Assembly (NCBI GenBank): GCA_947503265.1
Contig: CANNDC010000004.1
Location: 62,001 to 126,000 of the forward strand
Direction of reading: 5' to 3'
DNA: 64,000 nt
Origin: an uncultured Alteromonadaceae bacterium
Lineage (GTDB): Bacteria; Pseudomonadota; Gammaproteobacteria; Enterobacterales; Alteromonadaceae
Positions within the stretch are counted from its first letter, which is position 1, and each line of letters starts with the position of its first letter. Under the pieces are notes generated by a model. It saw only the letters and a program-made list of their open reading frames with translations, ran no database searches and was not told the DNA's origin. The position numbers and the translations under genes were made by a program. Below are positions 24,047 through 32,359 of the stretch, piece after piece.

Positions 24047-25241
24047 ATTGGCCGTTAAGAGTTTATTAAATCGTAAAGTATCTGCCTTTTTAACCCTCAT
24101 TTCTCTGACTGTGAGTGTGTTTTTGTTAGTGAGTGTCGAACATGCCAGAACTCAAACAAAGGAAAGCTTCAATCGCACTGTCTCAGGCGTTGATATGATT
24201 GTCGGCGCGCGCACCAGTTCGTTAAATTTGCTGTTACATTCGGTTTTTCGTATTGGGAATCCTAGCAATACGGTGAGTTGGGAAAGCCTGGAAATGGTAC
24301 AGTCTCATCCTCAAGTCTCTTGGGTTATACCCATTTCATTGGGAGATTCTCACCGTGGGTTTGCTGTATTAGGCACGAATGAAGATTATTTCAAATACTA
24401 TCAATATGGTAACCAGCAACCTTTAAAAACTCGTGAAGCACATACTTTATCAGACACTGTTTTTGCTCAGCCACTTACCAGCATAGTGGGGTCGGATGTC
24501 GCTAAGCAACTTGGTTATCAAGTAGGCGATGAAATTACCCTTTCACATGGCACGGGCAACATTAGCTTCACCCATCACGATGATCATAAATTTACCATTG
24601 CGGCTATTTTACAAAAAACGGGTACGCCAATTGACAAGACAGTGCACATTTCTATGCGTGATTTAGCGCACATTCATGGACAAGAATCTTTGCCCGATAA
24701 AGAGAAAAAAGTGACGGCATTTCTGGTTGGTTTGAATTCTCCAATTGCGGTGTTACAACTGCAATATCTTGTCAATCAATATCAAACTGAAGCGCTGAGC
24801 GCTATCGTTCCTGGTGTTGCCCTTGCTGAATTATGGAATTTAATTGGAACCGTAGAGAAAGTGCTGTTGCTTATCACTGTCCTTGTTTTAATCTCCTCCA
24901 TGTTGGGGTTGGCGATTATGTTGTTGTCGTCCATGAGAGAACGAGCTCAGGAAATGAAAATTTTGAGAGTGGTTGGCGCAAAGCCCATAACATTGTTTTT
25001 CTTATTGCAACTAGAGTCGCTAGTGTTAGCTATTTTAGGTGCAGGGTTAGGCGTGTTTGTTTCGATGTCATTTTTTATGATGTTCAATTCGTTTTTAAGC
25101 GAACAGTATGGCATTTTCGTTAGCGCTAATGTGTTCAATTTATCCACACTTAATATTTTATTAGCTGTTTTAACGGCGACGTTTTTGGTCAGTTTTATTC
25201 CGGCTATGAGTGCATATCGTTCGAATTCTGCGCTGTCGTAG
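24036..25241 (+). CDS. ABC exporter permease, FtsX/LolC type
   Basis: A 401-residue permease with an N-terminal helix (SAFLTLISLTVSVFLLVSVE), a periplasmic MacB-like domain with the motif GVDMIVGARTSSLNLLLHSV, then three helices (VLLLITVLVLISSMLGLAIM, FFLLQLESLVLAILGAGLG, LLAVLTATFLVSFIPAMSAY). The loop RERAQEMKILRVVGAKP is the ATPase coupling motif. The ATG at 24036 is chosen because GAGGTG precedes it and the protein then begins MLSKLAVKSLLNRK, a standard start for this family; an upstream in-frame start would lie inside the ATPase gene. The GxDMIVGARxSxLxLLLHxVFRxGxPS pattern is typical of the LolC-like permeases annotated as peptide or lipoprotein ABC permeases in gammaproteobacteria. Substrate unknown. 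Confidence 0.87.
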   Translation: MLSKLAVKSLLNRKVSAFLTLISLTVSVFLLVSVEHARTQTKESFNRTVSGVDMIVGARTSSLNLLLHSVFRIGNPSNTVSWESLEMVQSHPQVSWVIPISLGDSHRGFAVLGTNEDYFKYYQYGNQQPLKTREAHTLSDTVFAQPLTSIVGSDVAKQLGYQVGDEITLSHGTGNISFTHHDDHKFTIAAILQKTGTPIDKTVHISMRDLAHIHGQESLPDKEKKVTAFLVGLNSPIAVLQLQYLVNQYQTEALSAIVPGVALAELWNLIGTVEKVLLLITVLVLISSMLGLAIMLLSSMRERAQEMKILRVVGAKPITLFFLLQLESLVLAILGAGLGVFVSMSFFMMFNSFLSEQYGIFVSANVFNLSTLNILLAVLTATFLVSFIPAMSAYRSNSALS

Positions 25242-25350
25242 GATAATGGTGAGTATTTTTTACCCCTAGACTTGCGTTTTCTCTATTTTGCCCCAAAGCT
25301 TAAGAGAGATAGAAAATTAAAATTCCATTTTTCTAACACGAGGATATACG

Positions 25351-25707
25351 ATGAAAATAAAACTATCTGGTCATCACGTCGAAATCACTGAAGCAATTAA
25401 GCAATATGTCGACGAAAAGTTTTCTAAAATAGCCAGCCACTTCCCCTCACTTATCTCACTCGATATTATTTTGTCCAAAGAACACGGCAAGTTTAATGCG
25501 GAAATCAGCACCAAATATGAAGGGCGCAGCATTTCAGTTTCTGCGAATGACGGCGTAATGTATCCAGCGTTCAGCAAAGCTGCGAAGAAGCTTGATTCAG
25601 CTTTATCTCACAGAAAAGGCCAACTAAAAGACAACTTGCATTCCAAACCTGAAATATCTTCCCCTGAAATCGCTCACGAAATTATTCAGGATATGAATTT
25701 GCGCTAG
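25351..25707 (+). CDS. hpf: Ribosome hibernation promoting factor (HPF/RaiA family)
   Basis: HPF binds the 30S subunit in stationary phase and promotes inactive 100S ribosome dimers. The 118-residue product begins MKIKLSGHHVEITEAIKQYV with the beta-alpha-beta fold of the family, followed by the basic helix AFSKAAKKLDSALSHRKGQL that lies along the 16S rRNA. The length is between short HPF (95) and long HPF (about 180), with a short polar tail of about 20 residues. A clear binding site (CACGAGGAT) precedes the ATG. It stands alone here, not beside rpoN or ptsN as in E. coli, so it may be a second copy (YfiA/RaiA-like); which paralogue it is cannot be decided from the sequence alone. Confidence 0.88.
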   Translation: MKIKLSGHHVEITEAIKQYVDEKFSKIASHFPSLISLDIILSKEHGKFNAEISTKYEGRSISVSANDGVMYPAFSKAAKKLDSALSHRKGQLKDNLHSKPEISSPEIAHEIIQDMNLR

Positions 25708-25720
25708 CAAATATTAATAT

Positions 25721-26458
25721 TTAATGCTTTCGCTTCATGTTCTCGAATAGCGAAGGCTCCCAAGGTCTCATTGCCATTAACAGGCCCATGTGTCTGCGTT
25801 TTGAAAGTGGCAGTGAGGCATCTTCTTCATTCAATTCAGCTGCCTCTTTGGTCAACTGATTTAACTTTCGCTGAATAATATCAACGGATGTCTGCGAATA
25901 CCTACCTCTTAAATAAAATCTAAACGCCCATTGTTCATCTTGATTGGGGGCCATAAATTTCACCATGACTTCTTGTTCCATAAATTGCTCTAGTGGACCT
26001 TGAGGTATCCATCTAAAATCTTGGGCTATGAGTAACTTGTATTGATTATTAGGCAGCATGTCGATGACCTTAAGTTTGTCTAACCTAGCCATCAGTTGAA
26101 TACATTCAAACTGATCAATATCGTAGTGTTCAATAATTTCATCAAACGTCCAAGCGTCACGCACGCAAACGGCAACAAGCAAAAGTTTGGGATCTGATAA
26201 CAGCTCTTTTTCTTGATCTACAGTCAATTGGGTCAATTGTTCGGTTTGTTTTTCAGTAAGGGCAAATAAATCCGTTAGGGTTAAATCGAGTAAATGACAA
26301 ATACTTTCTAATTTCTCCAACGTGAAACTGTTGGCGGAAAATATTCTTTTCACATTAGCCTCGCTCATTTCAAGCTTCTCAGCCAATATTTTATAGGTGA
26401 TTTGATGTTGTCGTAAAAGTTGTTTTAAGGTTTGACTTACTTGGGCTATTTGGCTCAT
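25721..26458 (-). CDS. XRE-family helix-turn-helix transcriptional regulator
   Basis: A 245-residue regulator. The N-terminal 65 residues form a Cro/CI-type helix-turn-helix (TYKILAEKLEMSEANVKRIF, residues 21-40). The rest, about 180 residues, is a helical region with no motif I recognise and probably senses a ligand or mediates oligomerisation. It is convergent with hpf, whose stop lies 13 bases away, and divergent from a small secreted protein gene. The 148-base divergent promoter region contains clean inverted repeats with GTATAC cores, likely its operator, which suggests that it controls itself and the secreted-protein/DUF2145/YiaA gene group. Confidence 0.85.
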   Translation of the reverse strand: MSQIAQVSQTLKQLLRQHQITYKILAEKLEMSEANVKRIFSANSFTLEKLESICHLLDLTLTDLFALTEKQTEQLTQLTVDQEKELLSDPKLLLVAVCVRDAWTFDEIIEHYDIDQFECIQLMARLDKLKVIDMLPNNQYKLLIAQDFRWIPQGPLEQFMEQEVMVKFMAPNQDEQWAFRFYLRGRYSQTSVDIIQRKLNQLTKEAAELNEEDASLPLSKRRHMGLLMAMRPWEPSLFENMKRKH

Positions 26459-26480
26459 TTATTTATATTATTTTTGATAT

Positions 26481-26523
26481 GGTATATTTAAAGTATACCT
26501 AAAGTCGTCAATTTGTATACTTT
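26481..26523. promoter_or_regulatory. Candidate XRE operator: two overlapping inverted repeats
   Basis: GGTATA (26481-26486) and TATACC (26494-26499) are inverted around seven bases. A second pair, AAAGTATAC (26490-26498) and GTATACTTT (26515-26523), has perfect 9-bp arms 16 bases apart. The sites begin 23 bases upstream of the minus-strand XRE regulator and end about 83 bases before the secreted protein gene, where both divergent promoters would be expected. Confidence 0.55.
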
Positions 26524-26606
26524 GCTATTTAAGGTTTACATAAATAATACTCACATCTAAAGTTCGTCTCGTTCCAACCATTTGAATAACAACACAAGGA
26601 AATACA

Positions 26607-26990
26607 ATGAAACGTTTAACTTTAGCTATATTATTTTCGTTAACGGCTATTACTACCAGTGTTCAAGCAGAGGGGTCCGTGCATCACAGCGGTCAAGCGA
26701 GTAAACATACTGCACTGGCATTTTCTGAAGGTGCAGCTTCCACAGCTAAGGTGGCTAGTGCGGCGGTTGCTGTGCCGCTAGTTGTCGTCGGCAGTGCTAG
26801 CGTCGTTGCTGGAAGCGTATTAGTAGAGGCGGGAGACGCTTTTGCAGATTCTGCCAATCATGCAAGCCATCATAAGCATGTTCAACAGACAAAAACCTTG
26901 GTGATAACTGAAAAAACCATAACCGCTGATCCGGCACCAGATAAAGTCATTGTGATTCAAACCAAAACTGAAACAAAAACCGAGCATTAA
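26607..26990 (+). CDS. Small secreted or membrane protein of unknown function
   Basis: I do not recognise the family. The 127-residue product has a signal peptide (1-21, cleavage likely after VQA), a His/Ser-containing segment (SVHHSGQASKHT), a hydrophobic Ala/Val-rich stretch (about 48-72) that could be a membrane helix, a second His-rich patch (HASHHKHVQQT, about 88-98) and a Lys/Thr-rich beta-like tail. The His clusters might bind a metal; this is inference. It has a good binding site (CAAGGAAAT) and is divergent from the XRE regulator. It is followed by DUF2145 and YiaA-like genes on the same strand, suggesting a shared role in the cell envelope. Confidence 0.6.
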   Translation: MKRLTLAILFSLTAITTSVQAEGSVHHSGQASKHTALAFSEGAASTAKVASAAVAVPLVVVGSASVVAGSVLVEAGDAFADSANHASHHKHVQQTKTLVITEKTITADPAPDKVIVIQTKTETKTEH

Positions 26991-27096
26991 GTTTAGAGGC
27001 TATATGACTTCTTTATCTGCACCATTTGCTTAATATTATCCAATTTACTCTTTAATTTTATTGAGACTGCGTTACCTAAACGTCTTGGAGTTCAAA

Positions 27097-27903
27097 ATGA
27101 AAATGTCAAAGATTGTTATTATTTTTTCAACGATATGTTTGTTAGTTACTGGATCAAGTGTCGCAGGCAGTAAAAAAGATCAACCTGCGCTTATTGAACC
27201 AGAAAAAATTGCCACTTTTGCGAAGGAAGTAGAACGATATGCGGCTGAAAAGGGCGCTCTAGCATTTATTGTCGCTAGAGTCGGCAGACCAGAGAAAGAT
27301 TTGCCTAAAGGTATTCATTTTACTCATACCGCAGTTGCTGTGTACTCGAATATTCAACTAGACAGTGGTGAAGTAGTGCAGGGATATGCCATTCACAACT
27401 TGTATCAATCCCCTGACCAACCTGAAAAAAGCGAACTGATCACAGACTATCCTGTGGACTTCTTTTGGGGAGCACAAACGTTAAAAGCCGGGATCATTAT
27501 TCCAACCCCAGAGATTCAATTACGACTAATTGAAATGATAGCTTCAGGTGAAAATAAACAACTTCACAACGAAAACTATTCGGTTATTGCAAATCCATTC
27601 AACCAACAATTTCAAAATTGTACAGAACATACGTTGGATATGTTGAATGCAGCAATCTACAAAACCACAGACATAGCGCAGCTTAAGGTCAATACAAAGG
27701 CACACTTTGCACCACAAAAAGTCCATACCAGCCGCTTTAAGCTGATGTTCGGTTCGATGTTAATGGATGACGTTACGATGAAAGACCATAGAGGCAAAAT
27801 TGTTACAACGACTTTTGGTTCAATTAATCGCTATTTGAAGAAGTATGACTTAACTGAAACTTCAGTCACCCTGTTAGAAAACGGCGAAATCAACACAATT
27901 TAA
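27097..27903 (+). CDS. DUF2145 family secreted protein
   Basis: A 268-residue protein with a signal peptide (about 1-20, ending near SSVAG). The central segment FIVARVGRPEKDLPKGIHFTH (about residues 55-75) followed by TAVAVY is the pattern I associate with DUF2145; QNCTEHTLDMLNAAIY (about 169-184) contains a Cys-Thr-Glu-His set that could be catalytic, reminiscent of papain-like (NlpC/P60-type) folds with a Cys before a helix and an upstream His, but this is inference. The ATG at 27097 is chosen because TTGGAG precedes it by six bases; a TTG 36 bases upstream has no site. Function is unknown. It lies between the small secreted protein and the YiaA-like gene. Confidence 0.75.
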   Translation: MKMSKIVIIFSTICLLVTGSSVAGSKKDQPALIEPEKIATFAKEVERYAAEKGALAFIVARVGRPEKDLPKGIHFTHTAVAVYSNIQLDSGEVVQGYAIHNLYQSPDQPEKSELITDYPVDFFWGAQTLKAGIIIPTPEIQLRLIEMIASGENKQLHNENYSVIANPFNQQFQNCTEHTLDMLNAAIYKTTDIAQLKVNTKAHFAPQKVHTSRFKLMFGSMLMDDVTMKDHRGKIVTTTFGSINRYLKKYDLTETSVTLLENGEINTI

Positions 27904-27927
27904 TTTCTTTTAGAAAGGATGAATAAA

Positions 27928-28386
27928 ATGAACAAATCAATGCAAGCTCCCACAAAATCATACGTTTATGCTTCGGTTGCCGCGTTACTCATCGGCTGCG
28001 TTGCATACTGTATCGGATTATTTAACGCAGACATGTTATTGAACGAGAAGGGTTACTATTTAATTACCTTGCTGTATGGTCTATTTTCAATGGTTTCATT
28101 GCAAAAGACCATTCGTGACAAGGCCGAGGGTATTGCCACTTCAAACATTTATTACATCATCTCTTGGGTGTCTTCAGGTTTGGCAATAGGTTTGCTTACC
28201 CTAGGCTTAATCAATGCCGAGCTATTTCTCAGTGAGAAGGGTTTCTATGCCATGGCCTATGTTCTGAGTCTATTTGCAGCCGTAACAGTGCAGAAGAATG
28301 TGCGTGATAGACAAGCGGCGGAACCAGATATCACCAACAGCAAACTTCATAAAGTTGAAAATAACAAAGAACCCAAAGTGGCCTAA
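27928..28386 (+). CDS. YiaA-like inner membrane protein (YiaAB two-helix domains)
   Basis: A 152-residue inner-membrane protein with two copies of the YiaAB two-helix repeat. Repeat 1 has GLFNADMLLNEKGYYLITLL and then SLQKTIRDKAEG; repeat 2 has GLINAELFLSEKGFYAMAYV and then TVQKNVRDRQAA. The (N/S)EKG(F/Y)Y and QK(T/N)(I/V)RD motifs are those of E. coli YiaA, which is of similar length (about 145 residues). Function is not established. I place the start at the second ATG (27928), about ten bases after AAAGG, rather than the ATG at 27919 that abuts it. It lies 24 bases after DUF2145, so they probably share a transcript. Confidence 0.85.
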   Translation: MNKSMQAPTKSYVYASVAALLIGCVAYCIGLFNADMLLNEKGYYLITLLYGLFSMVSLQKTIRDKAEGIATSNIYYIISWVSSGLAIGLLTLGLINAELFLSEKGFYAMAYVLSLFAAVTVQKNVRDRQAAEPDITNSKLHKVENNKEPKVA

Positions 28387-28465
28387 ATTTTACATCTAAT
28401 TCCATATAACAGCCTTTGCCAGTCTGCTTGTGATCTGATTCATTAGCAGATTGGTATTCAAATCT

Positions 28466-29302
28466 CTATTCCTCAAGCAACGTCACTTTAGTTTTGTCCA
28501 ATGCAATACGTTTCGCTTTATAAAGTGCTCCAAGAGCCTTTTTATACGCGTTTTTACTTACCCCAAAACGTTGACCAATTTCTTCAGCTGTACTCTTGTC
28601 AGTCAAGGTAGACATGCCACCGTGTGCCTGTAAATCTTCAATTATTTGTTCGGTTAATGCTTTGCGCGCATTGTTGTCATGCAGTTGCAAACAAAGATCA
28701 ATTTTACCGTCGTCACGAATTTGTTTTATATAACCAGACACCTTATCGCCGACTCTGAGCGGTTTGAACACTTGATCATTGAATAGCAATCCTAGATGAG
28801 TGCTGTTTATGGCTGCCTTATATCCCAATTCAGTACGTTGGTAGATAATTAATTCTACCGCTTGTTTCTCGGCGAGTTCATGCCCAGTTTCAGATAAAAA
28901 TTCTCTCAATTTAGTTGATGCAGCAAGCCGTTCAGTGTGTTCATCCTGATATACATACACCACTACCCCCATACCTTCAGCAGCGGGTTTAGCTTGCTCA
29001 TTGAACGGAAGTAGAAGATCTTTCTCTAGTCCCCAATCCAAAAATGCGCCTACACTGGTGAGGTTTTTCACTCTTAAATAGGCTAGTTCATTCACCTGAG
29101 CTTTGACTGATTTGGTGGTCGCAATAAGCCTATCTTCACTATCGTGGTATACAAAAACATCAAGTTGCTGACCAATAGCACAACCTTTTGGAGCGACATT
29201 CATCGGTAAAAGTATTTTGTCATCTTGATCGTGTCCGACGTAAAAGCCAAAAGGAAGCTCGTCTATGACTGTGACTTGATTAATTTTTCCGATTTGAAGC
29301 AT
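28466..29302 (-). CDS. S1-like RNA-binding protein, CvfB/YitL family
   Basis: A 278-residue protein built of S1-type OB folds: the first (about 1-65), a second containing YLRVKNLTSVGAFLDWGLEKDLLLPF (about 74-99), a third with RVGDKVSGYIKQIRDDGKIDLCL (about 180-202), then a winged-helix-like C terminus with SKNAYKKALGALYKAKRI. This is the CvfB layout, in which three S1 domains and a winged helix bind RNA; homologues are sometimes mislabelled as GntR regulators. It is divergent from pxpA with start codons less than 75 bases apart. CvfB affects virulence gene expression in Staphylococcus; the role in gammaproteobacteria is unclear. Confidence 0.85.
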   Translation of the reverse strand: MLQIGKINQVTVIDELPFGFYVGHDQDDKILLPMNVAPKGCAIGQQLDVFVYHDSEDRLIATTKSVKAQVNELAYLRVKNLTSVGAFLDWGLEKDLLLPFNEQAKPAAEGMGVVVYVYQDEHTERLAASTKLREFLSETGHELAEKQAVELIIYQRTELGYKAAINSTHLGLLFNDQVFKPLRVGDKVSGYIKQIRDDGKIDLCLQLHDNNARKALTEQIIEDLQAHGGMSTLTDKSTAEEIGQRFGVSKNAYKKALGALYKAKRIALDKTKVTLLEE

Positions 29303-29374
29303 ATACCTGACTTTTTGTGATTATTGAGTAGAATTGACGCTAGTTTAACTGAAATAGGTTGGAGCAATAAGCGT

Positions 29375-30106
29375 TTGATCAAACTAAATTGTGACTTAGG
29401 GGAAAGTTATGGCAGTTGGAAGATGGGGAATGATGACCTCATCATGCCTTATATCGATATGGCAAATGTCGCCTGCGGTTTCCATGCTGGTGATGCCATG
29501 GTGATGCACAATACGGTCAAAAGTGCTAAAGCAAATGGGGTAGAGTTGGGCGCGCATCCTTCTTATCCCGATTTACAAGGCTTTGGACGCCGAAGTATGG
29601 TTATGAGTGAAGACGAAATCATTGCTATTGTGCGGTATCAAATTGGTGCGTTAGAGGGCATTGCCACATCTCTAGACTGTCCAATAACCTATGTAAAACC
29701 CCATGGTGCTCTTTATAATGACATGATGAAAGACCCAACGATTTTTATCGCTATTGTCAAAGCGGTATCAGGTTACGCTACAAAACTCGCTCTGCTCATT
29801 CAATACACACCACGATGTTCGGAATACATTAAAATTGCTGATAAATTCAGTCAAACTCTATTATTCGAGGCCTTCGCTGACCGACGTTATTTGGATGATG
29901 GAAGGCTCACTCCACGGTCACAAGCAAATGCAGTATTAGACGATAAAGCCATGTTGAATCAAGCAAAGCAATTGATTGAAAGTCAGTCTGTCACCACAGA
30001 TACGGGTAAAACCTTGAAGGTAGTTGCTGATACTATTTGCGTGCATGGAGACTCCATTCATGCCTTAGAAGGTGTGAAACAAATAAGAAATTTCATTTCA
30101 GCATGA
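29375..30106 (+). CDS. pxpA: 5-oxoprolinase subunit A (LamB/YcsF family)
   Basis: PxpA with PxpBC opens 5-oxoproline (pyroglutamate) to glutamate at the cost of ATP. The protein has the family start LIKLNCDLGESYG, the motif MANVACGFHAGDAMVM, GVELGAHPSYPDLQGFGRR and ITYVKPHGALYNDMM, and ends in VCVHGDSIHALEGVKQIR; these Asp/His residues line the active site of the YcsF fold. I choose TTG at 29375 (243 residues, matching the 244 of E. coli PxpA), with TTGGAG about 11 bases upstream. An upstream TTG at 29324 adds 17 unconserved residues. The stop overlaps the pxpB ATG by four bases. Confidence 0.92.
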   Translation: MIKLNCDLGESYGSWKMGNDDLIMPYIDMANVACGFHAGDAMVMHNTVKSAKANGVELGAHPSYPDLQGFGRRSMVMSEDEIIAIVRYQIGALEGIATSLDCPITYVKPHGALYNDMMKDPTIFIAIVKAVSGYATKLALLIQYTPRCSEYIKIADKFSQTLLFEAFADRRYLDDGRLTPRSQANAVLDDKAMLNQAKQLIESQSVTTDTGKTLKVVADTICVHGDSIHALEGVKQIRNFISA

Positions 30107-30843
30107 CTTCGACTCAAATTTGCATAGAGAGTGATATTAAAGTAGCCAGTGAAAATGCGTTTATTGTTTATTTTCGCGGAAATAGTTTACGCAAACGAAA
30201 TATTTTGGTGTCCCGTTATGTTAATCAGCTAGAAGCGTTGGATTTTAGTTGGATAGTAGAATTGGTTCCCGCTTTTGATTCTGTGTTGGTGCTCTATGAG
30301 GCTCTGCATGTTGATCATTTATATGTGTACTCCACACTCAAAAAGCAGCTACTAGCGTTGAAAGAGGACTTTACTCAACTAAGCCAACAAAACACAGAAC
30401 TGTCTGAGTTTGAATCCGGCGACATGATTGAAATACCTGTTTACTATTCGCCACCTATTGAACATGACATCAAGCGCATTGCCTCTCATAATCAGCTTTC
30501 TGAACAAGACGTTATTGAGCGTCATCAACGGCATACGTATCGAGTTTATTGTTTGGGTTTTTCCCCCGGTTTTGGCTTTCTTGGTGAGGTTGATGCCAGT
30601 ATCGAAACCCCCCGATTAGCACAGCCAAGGAAAAAGGTGCCTGCCGGAGCGGTTGCCATTGCTGACCGCCAAACTGCCGTTTACCCCAGCATATCGCCAG
30701 GGGGGTGGAATATTATTGGCCTTTGTCCTCTCAAATTATTTGATCCCGAAGCTGATTCGCCAACACTGTTGAAAATAGGTGATCAAGTGCGATTTAAATC
30801 CATTTCACAGCGAGAATTTTTGCAATTAGGCGGTCAGTGGTAA
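30103..30843 (+). CDS. pxpB: 5-oxoprolinase subunit B (KipI family)
   Basis: The 246-residue product is the allophanate-hydrolase-subunit-1-like partner of PxpC. Family motifs: VPAFDSVLVLYEAL (about 62-75), IEIPVYYSP, HTYRVYCLGFSPGFGFLG (about 144-161), PRKKVPAGAVAIADRQTAVY and SPGGWNIIGLCPLKLFD. The sequence has about 25-30 more residues than E. coli PxpB (218), chiefly in the N-terminal half. The ATG at 30103 overlaps the stop of pxpA; the stop overlaps the pxpC ATG by one base, so pxpABC is translated as one coupled unit. Confidence 0.92.
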   Translation: MTSTQICIESDIKVASENAFIVYFRGNSLRKRNILVSRYVNQLEALDFSWIVELVPAFDSVLVLYEALHVDHLYVYSTLKKQLLALKEDFTQLSQQNTELSEFESGDMIEIPVYYSPPIEHDIKRIASHNQLSEQDVIERHQRHTYRVYCLGFSPGFGFLGEVDASIETPRLAQPRKKVPAGAVAIADRQTAVYPSISPGGWNIIGLCPLKLFDPEADSPTLLKIGDQVRFKSISQREFLQLGGQW

Positions 30844-31778
30844 TGTCTCTTATTGTTGAAGACCCTGGGATATTGAGTTTATTGGTAGACAAAGGGCGTC
30901 AAGGGTACCAGGGGCTCGGCATTACTGTTGGTGGCCCTGCAGACGAATATGCTTATAAATGCGCCAATGCCTTGTGTGCCAATTCGCTGGATGCGATCTG
31001 TATTGAATCAATAGGTACAGGGGTTTGCATAGCGGCAACACAGGCATGTGAAGTGTCGGTAACGGGCGCTGCCACACGAATCTTGTTGAATAAGCAGGCA
31101 CACGAGGGTTGGCAGAATTTTTATCTACAAGCCGGTGATAGACTAGTAATTGATGAATCAGCTAATGGCGTGAGATCCTATATTGGTGTAGCAGGAGGGC
31201 TAGAAGTAAAAAAAATCTTTGGTAGTGCCACTACTGTGATGCGAGATGGGTTAGGGGGGATAGATGGCCAAGGAGCGCCTTTGCACTTTGCAGATAAGTT
31301 AGTCTCTAACGGAGAAAAGCCTTTTCAATCGCGCACAATTTCTGAGTCATATATTCCTGATAATAGATCTCACAACGTATTGAGTGTCGTAGCTGGGTAT
31401 CAAATATCTGAGTTCTCACAGGCCATTATAGATAGCTTTCAAAGCATTCAATATTGCGTAAGCCCACAATCTGACAGAATGGCGGTGCGACTCACCGGAG
31501 AGTCAATAAAAATACCCTCTTTTTCTATGTTATCGGAAGGATTGTGTAGAGGAGCGATTCAACTTCCTCCACAAGGAATACCTATTGTGATGCTGAGTGA
31601 TCGCCAAACAATAGGAGGATATCCAAAAATAGGCACCTTACTATCTTGCGATTGTGATGCGCTTGCACAAATTCATGCTGGATCAGAGATCCGTTTTTCG
31701 CTGATAAATATCTTCACTGCGCAAAATATTTTACAGTTAAAACAGCAGAAATTTTTGAGAATGATGGAGCAACTATGA
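30843..31778 (+). CDS. pxpC: 5-oxoprolinase subunit C (KipA family)
   Basis: The 311-residue product is allophanate-hydrolase-subunit-2-like. Motifs: DPGILSLLVDKGRQGYQGLGI (8-28 region), GPADEYAYKCANALC, VTGAATRILLN, SYIGVAGGLEVKKIFGSATT, QSDRMAVRLTGESI, and GIPIVMLSDRQTIGGYPKIG near the C terminus. E. coli PxpC has about 310 residues. The ATG at 30843 shares a base with the pxpB stop; an in-frame GTG two codons earlier is also possible. It ends 13 bases before the convergent fur gene, with a hairpin spanning the junction. Confidence 0.92.
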   Translation: MSLIVEDPGILSLLVDKGRQGYQGLGITVGGPADEYAYKCANALCANSLDAICIESIGTGVCIAATQACEVSVTGAATRILLNKQAHEGWQNFYLQAGDRLVIDESANGVRSYIGVAGGLEVKKIFGSATTVMRDGLGGIDGQGAPLHFADKLVSNGEKPFQSRTISESYIPDNRSHNVLSVVAGYQISEFSQAIIDSFQSIQYCVSPQSDRMAVRLTGESIKIPSFSMLSEGLCRGAIQLPPQGIPIVMLSDRQTIGGYPKIGTLLSCDCDALAQIHAGSEIRFSLINIFTAQNILQLKQQKFLRMMEQL

Positions 31779-31785
31779 CGATGTT

Positions 31786-31804
31786 CGAGGATCAAAGATC
31801 CTCG
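31786..31804. other. Hairpin at the pxpC / fur convergent junction
   Basis: CGAGGATC (31786-31793) pairs perfectly with GATCCTCG (31797-31804) around an AAA loop. The right arm codes for the last residues of Fur and the left arm lies between the two stops. No T-run follows on either strand, so it is not a standard terminator. It may slow polymerase or protect 3' ends of both mRNAs. Confidence 0.35.
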
Positions 31805-32220
31805 TCGCAATTCCCTTCGGTGCATTCACCGTATAAATAAAGGCTATGGTGGGTGAGGGTGATGTTGTTTTGACGGGCAACTTCGTCTTGTCGTTGTTCA
31901 ATAATTGGGTCTTCAAACTCAATCACTTTTCCGCATTTCAAACAGACCAAGTGGTCATGGTGCTTTTTGTGACTCATTTCGAAGACCGATTTACCACCTT
32001 CAAAGTGATGCCTGTTCAATATACCAGCATCATCGAACTGATTCAGTACCCGATACACTGTCGCAAGACCAATCTCTTCATCTTGTTCGATAAGGAGCTT
32101 GTATACGTCTTCTGCACTAATGTGCTGATTCTTAGGCTCTTGCAAGATTTCAAGGATTTTCAATCTTGGTAAAGTTATCTTAAGACCTGCTTTTTTTAAT
32201 TCTTTGTTTTGATCCATCAT
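31792..32220 (-). CDS. fur: Ferric uptake regulator
   Basis: Fur represses iron-acquisition genes when loaded with Fe(II). The 142-residue product has the winged-helix DNA-binding domain (LKKAGLKITLPRLKILEILQ, then EIGLATVYRVLNQFDDAGIL with the recognition helix), the metal-binding HHFEGGKSVFE and HKKHHDHLVCLKCGKVIEFED, and a C-terminal CTEGNCDEDL. The CxxC pair is the structural zinc site. The first codons read Met-Met-Asp; the second Met (32217) may be the true start, because family members usually begin M-x-D. The neighbouring fldA is the usual partner in enterobacteria as well. No classic Fur box was seen in the upstream region. Confidence 0.96.
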   Translation of the reverse strand: MMDQNKELKKAGLKITLPRLKILEILQEPKNQHISAEDVYKLLIEQDEEIGLATVYRVLNQFDDAGILNRHHFEGGKSVFEMSHKKHHDHLVCLKCGKVIEFEDPIIEQRQDEVARQNNITLTHHSLYLYGECTEGNCDEDL

Positions 32221-32359
32221 ATTTTCGAAGGAAGAAATTGTAGCGTCATTATAGGATAAAGATTGGAATATGGAAGCATTAGGTTACTTTGATCTTGAGG
32301 AATCGTATTAATAAACATATTAGTAAACGCAATGCTTCCTGAATATAGCGAAAACAAAG

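Noticed and set aside
28408-28446. CAGTCTGC...GCAGATTG stem after the YiaA-like gene
   Set aside because: The arms contain a mismatch, the loop is long and no T-run follows, so it is not a convincing terminator.
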